From Pseudomonas marvdashtae (lineage in GTDB: Bacteria; Pseudomonadota; Gammaproteobacteria; Pseudomonadales; Pseudomonadaceae), in NCBI RefSeq assembly GCF_014268655.2, contig NZ_JABWQX020000001.1, forward strand, positions 1,828,001-1,892,000: 64,000 nucleotides of DNA, given 5' to 3'. Positions 56,094 to 64,000 of the stretch are shown piece after piece. Position 1 is the first letter of the stretch; each line of letters begins with the position of its first letter. The position numbers and the translations under genes were made by a program. Below the pieces are notes generated by a model, which saw only the letters and a list, made by a program, of their open reading frames with translations, had not been told where the DNA came from and did no database searches.

Positions 56094-57122
56094 ATGCACC
56101 GCTATGCTCAGAAAATGCATCAACTGTTGCGGAGTCTGCTGCTTTTGTCATTGATCACGGCTACAAGCGCCCAGGCGGCGGAGAAAATCGATCTGATCAT
56201 CGACACCGATCCTGGTGCCGACGACGTCGTTGCGTTGTTGTTTGCCCTGGCGTCTCCCGAAGAGCTGCATATCCGTGCCCTGACCACCGTGGCGGGCAAC
56301 GTGCGGCTGGACAAGACTTCCCGCAACGCGCGCCTGGCCCGGGAATGGGCGGGGCGCGAGGAAGTACCGGTCTATGCGGGCGCGCCCAAGCCGATGATGC
56401 GCACGCCCATCTATGCGGAAAACATCCACGGTAAGGAAGGCCTGTCCGGCGTGACCGTGCATGAGCCGAAGAAGGGACTGGCCCAGGGCAACGCCGTCAA
56501 TTACCTGATCGATACCCTCAAGGCCGCCAAGCCGCACAGCATCACCATCGCCATGCTCGGTCCGCAAACGAACCTGGCCCTGGCGTTGATCCAGGAGCCG
56601 GACATCGCCCAGGGCATCAAGGAAGTGGTGATCATGGGCGGTGCGCATTTCAATGGCGGCAACATCACCCCGGTGGCCGAATTCAATCTGTACGCCGATC
56701 CCCAGGCGGCGGAAGTGGTCGCCAAGAGTGGCCTGAAGCTGACCTATCTGCCGTTGGACGTGACCCATAAAATACTCACCAGCGAGGCGCGCCTGAAGCA
56801 GATCGCCGCGCTGAACAACAACGCCAGCAAGTTGGTCGGCGACATCCTCAACGAGTACGTGAAGGGCGACATGGAGCACTACGGCATGACAGGCGGGCCG
56901 GTGCATGACGCGACGGTGATTGCCTACCTGCTGAAGCCGCAATTGTTTACCGGCCGCTCGGTCAACCTGGTGGTGGACAGCCGCGAAGGTCCGACTTTCG
57001 GGCAGACCGTGGTCGACTGGTATGACGGCTTGAAGGCACCCAAGAATGCTTTCTGGGTGAAGGAGGGCGATGCCCAGGGTTTCTTCGACTTGTTGACCGA
57101 GCGATTGGCGCGTCTCAAGTAG
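56094..57122 (+). CDS. Exported inosine-uridine-preferring nucleoside hydrolase
   Basis: A 342-residue nucleoside hydrolase. The N-terminus has a signal peptide (hydrophobic LLRSLLLLSLITATSAQAAE), then the calcium-binding DTDPGADDVVALLFAL motif. Further ligands are in VIMGGAHFNGGNITPVAEFN and HDATVIAY. It cleaves nucleosides to base and ribose, here apparently in the periplasm. Position as the last gene of the rbs cluster suggests that the freed ribose enters through RbsABC. AAGGAG precedes the ATG. Confidence 0.92.
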   Translation: MHRYAQKMHQLLRSLLLLSLITATSAQAAEKIDLIIDTDPGADDVVALLFALASPEELHIRALTTVAGNVRLDKTSRNARLAREWAGREEVPVYAGAPKPMMRTPIYAENIHGKEGLSGVTVHEPKKGLAQGNAVNYLIDTLKAAKPHSITIAMLGPQTNLALALIQEPDIAQGIKEVVIMGGAHFNGGNITPVAEFNLYADPQAAEVVAKSGLKLTYLPLDVTHKILTSEARLKQIAALNNNASKLVGDILNEYVKGDMEHYGMTGGPVHDATVIAYLLKPQLFTGRSVNLVVDSREGPTFGQTVVDWYDGLKAPKNAFWVKEGDAQGFFDLLTERLARLK

Positions 57123-57139
57123 CCTAGTTTGCAGCGAGC

Positions 57140-57158
57140 CCGCAGGCAAAGCCTGCGG
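57140..57158. terminator. Hairpin between the nucleoside hydrolase gene and the minus-strand gene at 57164
   Basis: CCGCAGGC and GCCTGCGG form a perfect eight-base stem around AAA between two convergent genes. No T run follows on either strand, so termination efficiency is uncertain. Confidence 0.5.
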
Positions 57159-57163
57159 TGGCC

Positions 57164-57361
57164 TCAGTCAATCGCTTCGATGACGCTGGGGTAGCGTTCG
57201 AAGGCCTGCTGGATGAAGTTCTGCGCCGCTTGTGTGCCCAATTCCTTCACCAGCAGCTCGATGCCGATGATCGCCAACTCTTCCGGGCTGCCCGGGCTGT
57301 ATGAGCTGTGGCCCTGCGCCCATTTGGCATTGATGGTGGCTTCGATGCTGACGGTGCTCAT
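57164..57361 (-). CDS. Small hypothetical protein, 65 residues
   Basis: Starts MSTVSIEATINAKWAQGHSS and ends FERYPSVIEAID. It is soluble and probably mostly helical after residue 25 (EELAIIGIELLVKELG). The ATG at 57361 has only a weak GAG upstream; an in-frame ATG at 57406 gives 15 more residues but no ribosome site. No known family recognised. It converges with the rbs cluster. Confidence 0.55.
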   Translation of the reverse strand: MSTVSIEATINAKWAQGHSSYSPGSPEELAIIGIELLVKELGTQAAQNFIQQAFERYPSVIEAID

Positions 57362-57492
57362 GTCGGGGCTCGCAGGGTTGTAAGGTCTGTAGGTTGAGTT
57401 AACCATTTTTGCGTCGGGTTGGGCAGTGCGACTTAGGCATCAAGAGGGCGCTGTGCGACACTTGTTTTTTTGACTTTTGCGGGAGCCCAGTC

Positions 57493-57798
57493 GTGCAGAT
57501 CGACCTGAACGATCCAGATGGACTGACAGTTGAAGCGGTTCGGCAATTGTTGGCTTCTGCCAGTGACGACGAGCACACCCAGCTACGTGTGACCAAGGGT
57601 GGAATCGCCTATCTTTCGTCGGGCGTCGTGGGTGGCGCCGACATCGACGGGTTGCTGTTTCGGCTGGAAACCTGGGCGAAGGGGTCGGGATATGTCGGAA
57701 GGGTCGCGGCCAGCGATGAGGTCTGGGTCACGCAGATCTACAACGCACTCAAGGAAAACTGGCCGAACCCAGCCTTCGATTACATCGACATCTACTGA
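57493..57798 (+). CDS. Small hypothetical protein, 101 residues
   Basis: Starts at GTG (57493) with GGGAG upstream. The product opens MQIDLNDPDGLTVEAVRQLL and ends NPAFDYIDIY. It is acidic, with mixed alpha and beta segments and no signal peptide. The good ribosome site and amphipathic pattern support a real gene. Family not recognised. An upstream in-frame extension is less likely because it has no ribosome site. Confidence 0.6.
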   Translation: MQIDLNDPDGLTVEAVRQLLASASDDEHTQLRVTKGGIAYLSSGVVGGADIDGLLFRLETWAKGSGYVGRVAASDEVWVTQIYNALKENWPNPAFDYIDIY

Positions 57799-57960
57799 GC
57801 GCATTCATATTCAGTCACGATTGAGCCATGAACAGAAAAGGGAGCTCAGGCAAACTGCCGGTTTTGCGGGTGAGGGCACGATGATGGCCTTGGTGTTGAA
57901 ACCAAGTTTCGCCTGGGTTGTCGCACGCTCTCTGGTTAATTCATCCTAATAGGAGGCTTC

Positions 57961-58275
57961 ATGCCTTGGAAGCTTGCGTCATTGAGTACTTTGCTGGCCG
58001 CTGCGCTCTTGAGCGGTTGCAGCAGCACCTCTGAGTCGCCCCCTGAGCCTGTGGCGTCCGATACCGGCGATAGCCGCTGTGAAGCAAAGGCAGCCGAGTT
58101 CGCAATCGGCAAGCAGGCTTCGCCCCAATTGCTGGAGCAGGCAAGGTCCCGTGCAGGCGCGCAGTATGCGCGTATCCTCAAGCCCAACGACATGGTCACG
58201 CTTGAGTACCGTTCCGATCGCCTGAACCTCAATACCGATGCCGGCCTGGTGGTCAATCGAGTGAGCTGCGGCTGA
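57961..58275 (+). CDS. I78-family peptidase inhibitor lipoprotein
   Basis: A 104-residue protein with a lipoprotein signal (MPWKLASLSTLLAAALLSGC, cysteine at residue 20). The mature part has RCEAKAAEFAIGKQASPQLL and DMVTLEYRSDRLNLNTDAG, characteristic of the Inhibitor I78 family of small serine-protease inhibitors. It would protect the envelope from proteases. TAGGAGG precedes the ATG. A terminator follows directly. Confidence 0.88.
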   Translation: MPWKLASLSTLLAAALLSGCSSTSESPPEPVASDTGDSRCEAKAAEFAIGKQASPQLLEQARSRAGAQYARILKPNDMVTLEYRSDRLNLNTDAGLVVNRVSCG

Positions 58276-58294
58276 GCGGTTTTCAATAGACCAT

Positions 58295-58326
58295 AAAAAA
58301 CCCCGTCACATGGACGGGGTTTTTTT
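58295..58326. terminator. Bidirectional intrinsic terminator
   Basis: AAAAAACCCCGTC and GACGGGGTTTTTT form a GC-rich stem with short loop, flanked by six A residues on one side and seven T on the other. It serves the I78 gene (plus) and the cold-shock gene (minus), which converge here. Confidence 0.93.
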
Positions 58327-58340
58327 AGTCCACCGAGAAA

Positions 58341-58553
58341 TTACTCTGGGCGAACCTGTGCAGCTTGCATACCCTTTTGGCCTTTCTCAGCCACGAAGGA
58401 AACGGTCTGGCCTTCTTTCAGGCTTTTGAAACCGTCGCTTTCGATAGCTTTGAAGTGTACGAACAGGTCGTCACCGCCACCTGTAGGAGTGATGAAGCCG
58501 AAGCCTTTTTCATCGTTGAACCATTTAACGGTGCCGGTTTGGCGATTAGACAT
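58341..58553 (-). CDS. Cold-shock protein, CspA family
   Basis: A 70-residue OB-fold nucleic-acid-binding protein. RNP1 is KGFGFITP and RNP2 is DLFVHF, with the N-terminus [15 protein letters not shown]. It melts RNA structure during cold or growth transitions. GGAG lies eight bases before the ATG. The 289-base gap upstream (58554-58842) contains a possible -10 TATGAT near 58620 on the minus strand but no good -35, and no other gene. Confidence 0.95.
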   Translation of the reverse strand: MSNRQTGTVKWFNDEKGFGFITPTGGGDDLFVHFKAIESDGFKSLKEGQTVSFVAEKGQKGMQAAQVRPE

Positions 58554-58842
58554 GGTGTATCTCCAAGAAACATATATTTTCAGTGTACTGTGCTGCTCAG
58601 GCCAACTGGGCACACCGGGGTATCATAGTCGAAATGTTCGATTTGGGAGCCCCCCGCAGGCGCTGTTTGCCAATCAGTCGTGTTTTCTTTACCGCCTGAA
58701 CCGCCTGAAAGGCCCGGTTTCAAAGGCTTTCAGTCGAACGTAAAGACGATAAAAAAAGCTGTAAAACCTGTAGAAATCGTTCAAAAAAGGAGCTAATCAG
58801 CCCTTTTTATCGCTGCCGAGCCAAATTCAAGCGCTTGTCTTC

Positions 58843-59145
58843 TCATTTTTTCGCGGGGGGATTGGCCTTGCATTTGGCGATCTGGCCGAGCGCTTTCTGC
58901 TGCAATTCGGGGCTGGCCTTATTGTCCATCAGCGCCTGGATATCGCTCGCCGGGTAGGATTTGATCGCGTCGGCGCCACAAGCACAGTGGGCCTTGGCCG
59001 CGGCCGCGCCGATCTGCGGGGTCGCCGCTTGAGTGCACTGGGCCATGTATTTTTCGCGCTCGCCCTTGGGCCACTCGGCATGGGCGGTCAATGGAAGCAG
59101 CAGGGCGAAGGGGGCGACGACTGCCAGTAGTGTGTTCAGACGCAT
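58843..59145 (-). CDS. Small periplasmic cysteine-containing protein
   Basis: A 100-residue exported protein. The signal peptide (MRLNTLLAVVAPFALLLPLT) ends near AHAE. The mature part carries a cysteine in AQCTQAA, a CxC pair in KAHCACGADAIK and one in AKCKANPPAKK, so disulfide or metal binding is possible. AAGGAG precedes the ATG at 59145; the longer frame to 59211 is unlikely. No function is recognised. It is divergent from thrS. Confidence 0.7.
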   Translation of the reverse strand: MRLNTLLAVVAPFALLLPLTAHAEWPKGEREKYMAQCTQAATPQIGAAAAKAHCACGADAIKSYPASDIQALMDNKASPELQQKALGQIAKCKANPPAKK

Positions 59146-59406
59146 GCGAAGATGCTCCTTTAGGGTCGGTGTCTTGTTATCTGAGGCGTTGCAAGCGTTT
59201 CGGTTCAGCACTCTGGCATAAAAACAGCCAGTTTACGCCCGCTTCAATCCGGACGCGGCGATGACCGTTCATCTGTGCTAGCATGCCGGGCTCGGGTATT
59301 TTTCAGGCTCCGCAGGACGACAGGTCCCGGTGGCGGTAAATGTTCGATTAACCCTGATTTGAATCCCAGTCACTCTGGTTCGGTTTTCCCGGTTGGCCGC
59401 AAGGCT

Positions 59407-59425
59407 CCTGCCGCTGTAAGGCAGG
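59407..59425 (+). promoter_or_regulatory. thrS leader arm 1: hairpin with TGT anticodon-like loop
   Basis: CCTGCC and GGCAGG form a six-base stem with a seven-base loop GCTGTAA. Bases 3-5 of the loop are TGT, the anticodon of tRNA-Thr for ACA, followed by A as at tRNA position 37. It lies 95-113 bases before the thrS start. In E. coli the thrS operator has two such tRNA-like arms, one per ThrRS subunit; this would be the upstream one. The remaining gap 59146-59406 shows no gene. Confidence 0.55.
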
Positions 59426-59479
59426 CGTTCGTCATTGAATGGCCTGGACTGGATCTTGTACTGGCTCATCCCAACCCAC

Positions 59480-59500
59480 GTGACCTTTGGTAGGGGTCAC
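59480..59500 (+). promoter_or_regulatory. thrS leader arm 2: mimic of the tRNA-Thr(GGU) anticodon arm
   Basis: GTGACCT and GGGTCAC form a seven-base stem (one T/G wobble) around the loop TTGGTAG. In a tRNA this loop would read U33, G34-G35-U36, A37, the threonine anticodon for ACC and ACU. The core ACCTTTGGTAGGGGT differs at only two positions from the anticodon arm of E. coli tRNA-Thr(GGU) as I recall it. It ends 19 bases before the thrS ATG, next to the AGGAGAGGAGG ribosome site, where ThrRS binding would block initiation. Confidence 0.65.
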
Positions 59501-59519
59501 CACTAGGAGAGGAGGCGCC

Positions 59520-61442
59520 ATGCCAACTATTACTCTTCCCGACGGCAGTCAACGTTCGTTCGATCATCCGGTTTCCGTAGCCGAAGTCGCCGCATCCATC
59601 GGCGCGGGCCTGGCCAAGGCCACCCTGGCCGGCAAGGTCAACGGCAAACTGGTCGATGCCAGCGACGTCATTGACAGCGATGCCACGCTGCAAATCATTA
59701 CACCCAAGGATGCAGAGGGGCTGGAGATCATTCGCCACTCTTGCGCGCACCTGGTCGGTCATGCGGTCAAGCAGCTGTACCCGAGCGCGAAGATGGTCAT
59801 CGGGCCGGTCATCGATGAAGGCTTCTATTATGACATCGCCTTCGAGCGTCCTTTTACCCCGGACGACATGGCCGCCATCGAACAGCGCATGCAACAGCTG
59901 ATCGAGAAAGATTACGACGTCATCAAGAAAGTCACCCCGCGCGCCGAAGTCATCGAGGTCTTCAAGGCCCGTGGCGAGGACTACAAGTTGCGTCTGGTGG
60001 AAGACATGCCGGACGAGCAGGCCATGGGTCTGTACTACCACGAAGAATACGTCGACATGTGCCGCGGCCCGCACGTGCCGAACACGCGTTTCCTGAAATC
60101 CTTCAAGCTGACCAAGCTGTCCGGCGCCTACTGGCGTGGCGATGCGAAGAACGAGCAGTTGCAGCGCGTCTACGGCACGGCCTGGGCCGACAAGAAGCAA
60201 CTGGCGGCCTACATCCAGCGAATCGAGGAGGCCGAAAAACGCGATCACCGCAAGATCGGCAAGCGCCTGGGCCTGTTCCACACCCAGGAAGAGTCCCCGG
60301 GCATGGTGTTCTGGCACCCGAACGGCTGGACCCTGTACCAGGTGCTCGAGCAGTACATGCGCCAGGTCCAGCGTGAGAACGGCTACCTTGAGATCAAGAC
60401 GCCGCAGGTGGTCGACCGCAGCCTGTGGGAGAAATCCGGGCACTGGGCCAACTACGCCGACAACATGTTCACCACCCAGTCGGAAAACCGCGACTACGCC
60501 ATCAAGCCGATGAACTGCCCTTGCCACGTGCAGGTGTTCAACCAGGGCTTGAAAAGCTACCGCGAGCTGCCGATGCGCCTGGCCGAGTTCGGTGCCTGCC
60601 ATCGCAACGAGCCGTCGGGTGCACTGCACGGCATCATGCGTGTACGCGCATTTACCCAGGATGACGCGCACATTTTCTGCACCGAAGAGCAGATGCAGGC
60701 CGAATCCGCCGCCTTCATCAAGCTGACCATGGACGTCTATCGAGACTTCGGCTTCACCGAAGTAGAGATGAAGCTGTCCACTCGTCCGGAAAAGCGCGTT
60801 GGCTCCGACGAGCTGTGGGATCGCGCCGAAGCGGCCCTGGCCGCCGCCCTCGACAGCGCGGGCCTTGCGTACGATCTGCAACCGGGCGAGGGGGCTTTCT
60901 ACGGTCCAAAGATCGAATTCTCGCTGAAAGATTGCCTTGGTCGCGTCTGGCAGTGTGGTACCCTGCAGCTCGATTTTAACCTGCCGATCCGTCTGGGCGC
61001 CGAATACGTGTCCGAAGACAACAGCCGCAAGCACCCGGTCATGCTTCACCGCGCGATTCTCGGTTCCTTCGAGCGTTTCGTCGGGATCCTGATCGAACAC
61101 TACGAGGGCGCGTTCCCCGCGTGGCTGGCGCCGACCCAGGCAGTGATCATGAATATCACTGATAAACAGGCAGATTTTGCCGCTGAAGTCGAAAAAACTC
61201 TCAACCAAAGCGGATTTCGTGCCAAGTCCGACTTGAGAAATGAAAAGATCGGCTTTAAAATCCGCGAGCATACTTTGCTCAAGGTTCCCTTTCTCTTGGT
61301 TATCGGAGATCGGGAGGTCGAGATGCAGACTGTCGCTGTGCGTACTCGTGAAGGTGCTGACCTGGGCTCGATGCCCGTCGCCGAATTCGCTGAGTTCCTC
61401 GCGCAAGCGGTTTCCCGGCGTGGTCGCCCAGATTTGGAGTAA
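59520..61442 (+). CDS. thrS: Threonyl-tRNA synthetase
   Basis: A 640-residue class II synthetase with all domains: the N-terminal TGS domain ([14 protein letters not shown]), the editing domain with [16 protein letters not shown], and catalytic motifs 1-3 ([50 protein letters not shown]). The C-terminal anticodon domain contains the final [19 protein letters not shown] strong GGAGGCGCC site precedes the ATG. It heads the translation operon and is probably repressed by its own product through the leader hairpins. Confidence 0.97.
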   Translation: MPTITLPDGSQRSFDHPVSVAEVAASIGAGLAKATLAGKVNGKLVDASDVIDSDATLQIITPKDAEGLEIIRHSCAHLVGHAVKQLYPSAKMVIGPVIDEGFYYDIAFERPFTPDDMAAIEQRMQQLIEKDYDVIKKVTPRAEVIEVFKARGEDYKLRLVEDMPDEQAMGLYYHEEYVDMCRGPHVPNTRFLKSFKLTKLSGAYWRGDAKNEQLQRVYGTAWADKKQLAAYIQRIEEAEKRDHRKIGKRLGLFHTQEESPGMVFWHPNGWTLYQVLEQYMRQVQRENGYLEIKTPQVVDRSLWEKSGHWANYADNMFTTQSENRDYAIKPMNCPCHVQVFNQGLKSYRELPMRLAEFGACHRNEPSGALHGIMRVRAFTQDDAHIFCTEEQMQAESAAFIKLTMDVYRDFGFTEVEMKLSTRPEKRVGSDELWDRAEAALAAALDSAGLAYDLQPGEGAFYGPKIEFSLKDCLGRVWQCGTLQLDFNLPIRLGAEYVSEDNSRKHPVMLHRAILGSFERFVGILIEHYEGAFPAWLAPTQAVIMNITDKQADFAAEVEKTLNQSGFRAKSDLRNEKIGFKIREHTLLKVPFLLVIGDREVEMQTVAVRTREGADLGSMPVAEFAEFLAQAVSRRGRPDLE

Positions 61443-61444
61443 TT

Positions 61445-61993
61445 ATTATTAAGCGTGAAATGAGACAAGATAAACGAGCTGCACCGAAAGCCCCGATCAA
61501 CGAGAATATCTCGGCACGCGAGGTTCGGTTAATTGGTGCTGAAGGTGAACAGCTTGGGATTGTGTCAATTGAAGACGCGCTTCTTAAGGCTGAAGAGGCC
61601 AAACTGGATCTGGTGGAAATTTCCGCCGATGCAGTACCCCCTGTTTGCAAACTGATGGACTACGGCAAATCGATCTTCGAAAAGAAGAAGCAGGTTGCCG
61701 CTGCAAAGAAAAACCAGAAGCAGATTCAGGTAAAAGAAATCAAGTTTCGTCCAGGGACGGAGGAAGGGGATTACCAGGTAAAACTGCGCAACCTGGTACG
61801 TTTCCTGAGTGACGGGGACAGGGCCAAGGTATCCTTGCGATTCCGCGGCCGTGAGATGGCCCACCAGGAGCTGGGGATGGAACTCCTCAAGCGGGTTGAA
61901 CAAGACCTGCTCGAGTACGGTTCGGTCGAACAGCATCCTAAGATGGAAGGACGCCAGCTGATCATGGTCATCGCCCCGAAAAAGAAGAAGTAA
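61445..61993 (+). CDS. infC: Translation initiation factor IF-3
   Basis: About 182 residues. The N-domain has [19 protein letters not shown] and the C-domain [19 protein letters not shown] and [19 protein letters not shown]. The likely start is a rare ATT, as in E. coli infC: three ATT codons (61442, 61445, 61448) follow the GGAG at 61436-61439, and 61445 or 61448 have good spacing. The first ATG (61460) would drop the IKRE residues and lacks a ribosome site. IF-3 discriminates against such starts, giving autoregulation. It begins just after thrS. Confidence 0.93.
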   Translation: MIKREMRQDKRAAPKAPINENISAREVRLIGAEGEQLGIVSIEDALLKAEEAKLDLVEISADAVPPVCKLMDYGKSIFEKKKQVAAAKKNQKQIQVKEIKFRPGTEEGDYQVKLRNLVRFLSDGDRAKVSLRFRGREMAHQELGMELLKRVEQDLLEYGSVEQHPKMEGRQLIMVIAPKKKK

Positions 61994-62053
61994 TCAACAG
62001 GGCACGGCAGGCCTTCTGATTATGTTTATCAACTGAATGCGGAGTATCCGAAC

Positions 62054-62248
62054 ATGCCAAAGATGAAAACGAAAAGTGGTGCTGCTAAGCGGTTTCTGAA
62101 AACTGCTAACGGTATCAAGCATAAACACGCTTTCAAGAGCCACATCCTGACCAAAATGTCGACCAAGCGTAAGCGTCAGCTGCGCGGTAGCAGCTTGCTG
62201 CACCCGTCCGACGTTGCAAAAGTCAAGCGTATGCTGCGCCTTTGCTAA
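62054..62248 (+). CDS. rpmI: 50S ribosomal protein L35
   Basis: A 64-residue basic protein: [20 protein letters not shown] at the start and [20 protein letters not shown] near the end. Standard L35 length. It sits between infC and rplT in the conserved order. Confidence 0.97.
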   Translation: MPKMKTKSGAAKRFLKTANGIKHKHAFKSHILTKMSTKRKRQLRGSSLLHPSDVAKVKRMLRLC

Positions 62249-62277
62249 TTTTTGGTTAAGAATAGAGGAAGTAACTC

Positions 62278-62634
62278 ATGGCTCGTGTAAAGCGTGGCGT
62301 CATTGCCCGTAAGCGTCACAAAAAAATTCTGAAACTTGCTAAAGGCTACTACGGCGCGCGTTCCCGCGTATTCCGTGTTGCCAAGCAAGCGGTAATCAAG
62401 GCAGGCCAATACGCCTACCGTGACCGTCGTCAGAAAAAACGTCAGTTCCGCGCTCTGTGGATCGCTCGTATCAACGCTGGTGCTCGTGTTAACGGTCTGT
62501 CCTACAGCCGTTTCATCGCTGGCCTGAAAAAAGCGTCCATCGAGATCGACCGTAAGGTTCTGGCTGATCTGGCAGTGAACGAAAAAGCGGCGTTTGCTGC
62601 GATTGTCGAGAAAGCTAAAGCCACCTTGGCTTAA
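62278..62634 (+). CDS. rplT: 50S ribosomal protein L20
   Basis: A 118-residue basic protein. It starts [20 protein letters not shown] and includes [21 protein letters not shown]20 is an early assembly protein and in E. coli also represses the rpmI-rplT message. GAGGAAG lies before the ATG. It ends 109 bases before pheS. Confidence 0.97.
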
Positions 62635-62689
62635 GTACCCCCGGCAGTCACCGGGGTCCACCTCTGTGGGCCCAGGTGCCAAACGTCAT

Positions 62690-63760
<1,071 letters not shown>

Positions 63761-63795
63761 GTCGCAACCCGTAACGAATCTATTAGGAGAGCAGG

Positions 63796-64000
63796 ATGAA
63801 ATTCAGTGAACAGTGGCTGCGCGGCTGGGTAAGCCCGCAGGTAAGCCAGGACGAGCTGGTTGCTCGCCTGTCGATGGCCGGTCTTGAGGTCGATAGCGTC
63901 ACGTCGGCCGCCGGTGCATTCAGCGGTGTGGTCGTGGGCGAGGTGCTGAGCACCGAACAGCACCCTGACGCTGACAAGCTGCGGGTTTGCCAGGTCAGCA
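63796..64000 (+). CDS. pheT: Phenylalanyl-tRNA synthetase beta subunit (partial, 3' end off the window)
   Basis: Only the first 68 codons are present. The product opens [20 protein letters not shown] and continues [11 protein letters not shown] and [12 protein letters not shown], the start of the tRNA-binding EMAP-like domain of PheT. TAGGAGAGCAGG precedes the ATG. It follows pheS in the usual order. Confidence 0.95.
   Translation, partial: MKFSEQWLRGWVSPQVSQDELVARLSMAGLEVDSVTSAAGAFSGVVVGEVLSTEQHPDADKLRVCQVS

Noticed and set aside
59276..59519. tRNA-like sequences upstream of thrS as a real tRNA gene
   Set aside because: There is no acceptor stem, D-arm or T-arm that would close a cloverleaf; only anticodon-like arms are present, which fits a mimic.
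59466..61406. 646-codon open frame antisense to thrS
   Set aside because: It mirrors the codon structure of a highly conserved gene in high-G+C DNA and has no family features.

Overview
The window is chromosomal DNA of a Pseudomonas, most likely from the P. fluorescens complex. This rests on the RsmE-type CsrA paralog, the DUF6124 and DUF1654 families, REP-type repeats of the GTGGCGAGGG class, Pseudomonas-typical gene neighbourhoods (lpxH-ppiB/glnS-cysS, thrS-infC-rpmI-rplT-pheST, an rbs operon with nucleoside hydrolase) and high G+C. The species is inferred from recognition, not from a search.

Region by region. 1-9201 (minus): a tightly coupled exopolysaccharide operon (ugd, UDP-glucuronate 4-epimerase-like, undecaprenyl-phosphate sugar transferase, degenerate tyrosine-kinase-like ATPase, Wza-like exporter, Wzz-like copolymerase, GT4, O-antigen ligase/polymerase, GT2) that runs off the left edge. 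9579-16099 (plus): a membrane sulfatase-fold protein, a LolD/FtsX/AttH-like export trio and two small hypotheticals. 16275-16793: an orphan, TTG-started T6SS hcp with a near-consensus sigma-54 site. 17091-23295 (minus): alpha/beta hydrolase, glcD-glcE-glcF and hglS (2-oxoadipate to D-2-hydroxyglutarate). 23590-25967: a MASE2-GGDEF diguanylate cyclase and an exported M20 peptidase. 26002-27420: a repeat-rich accessory patch with a REPIN and two tandem DUF6124 genes, each behind a leader that can form two mutually exclusive stems. 27508-36025: a PstS-OmpA fusion, xthA, a GNAT enzyme, tamA-tamB. 36114-41115: a MarR-controlled tripartite efflux operon with two operator palindromes and a REPIN lodged between the adaptor and pump genes. 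41142-45823: lpxH, ppiB, glnS, cysS. 46138-50023: rsmE, a SPOR lipoprotein, a LexA-box-controlled DUF1654-endA pair, a periplasmic glutaminase-asparaginase, a small coiled-coil protein. 50053-57122: rbsBACRKD plus an exported nucleoside hydrolase. 57164-59145: small proteins and a cold-shock protein. 59407-64000: thrS, infC, rpmI, rplT, pheS and the start of pheT.

How genes work together. The left operon makes uronic-acid precursors, primes a lipid carrier, polymerises and exports a polysaccharide. The nucleoside hydrolase probably frees ribose from nucleosides in the periplasm for the RbsABC importer, RbsD and RbsK, under RbsR. GlcDEF oxidises 2-hydroxyacids and lies next to the enzyme that produces D-2-hydroxyglutarate.

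The observations most worth following up are: (1) the thrS leader carries two hairpins with seven-base loops that display threonine anticodons, TGT and GGT, the second nearly copying the tRNA-Thr(GGU) anticodon arm; (2) the alternative-pairing leader shared by both DUF6124 genes; (3) the SOS box over the promoter of DUF1654-endA; (4) the loss of the Walker A lysine in the EPS tyrosine-kinase homolog.
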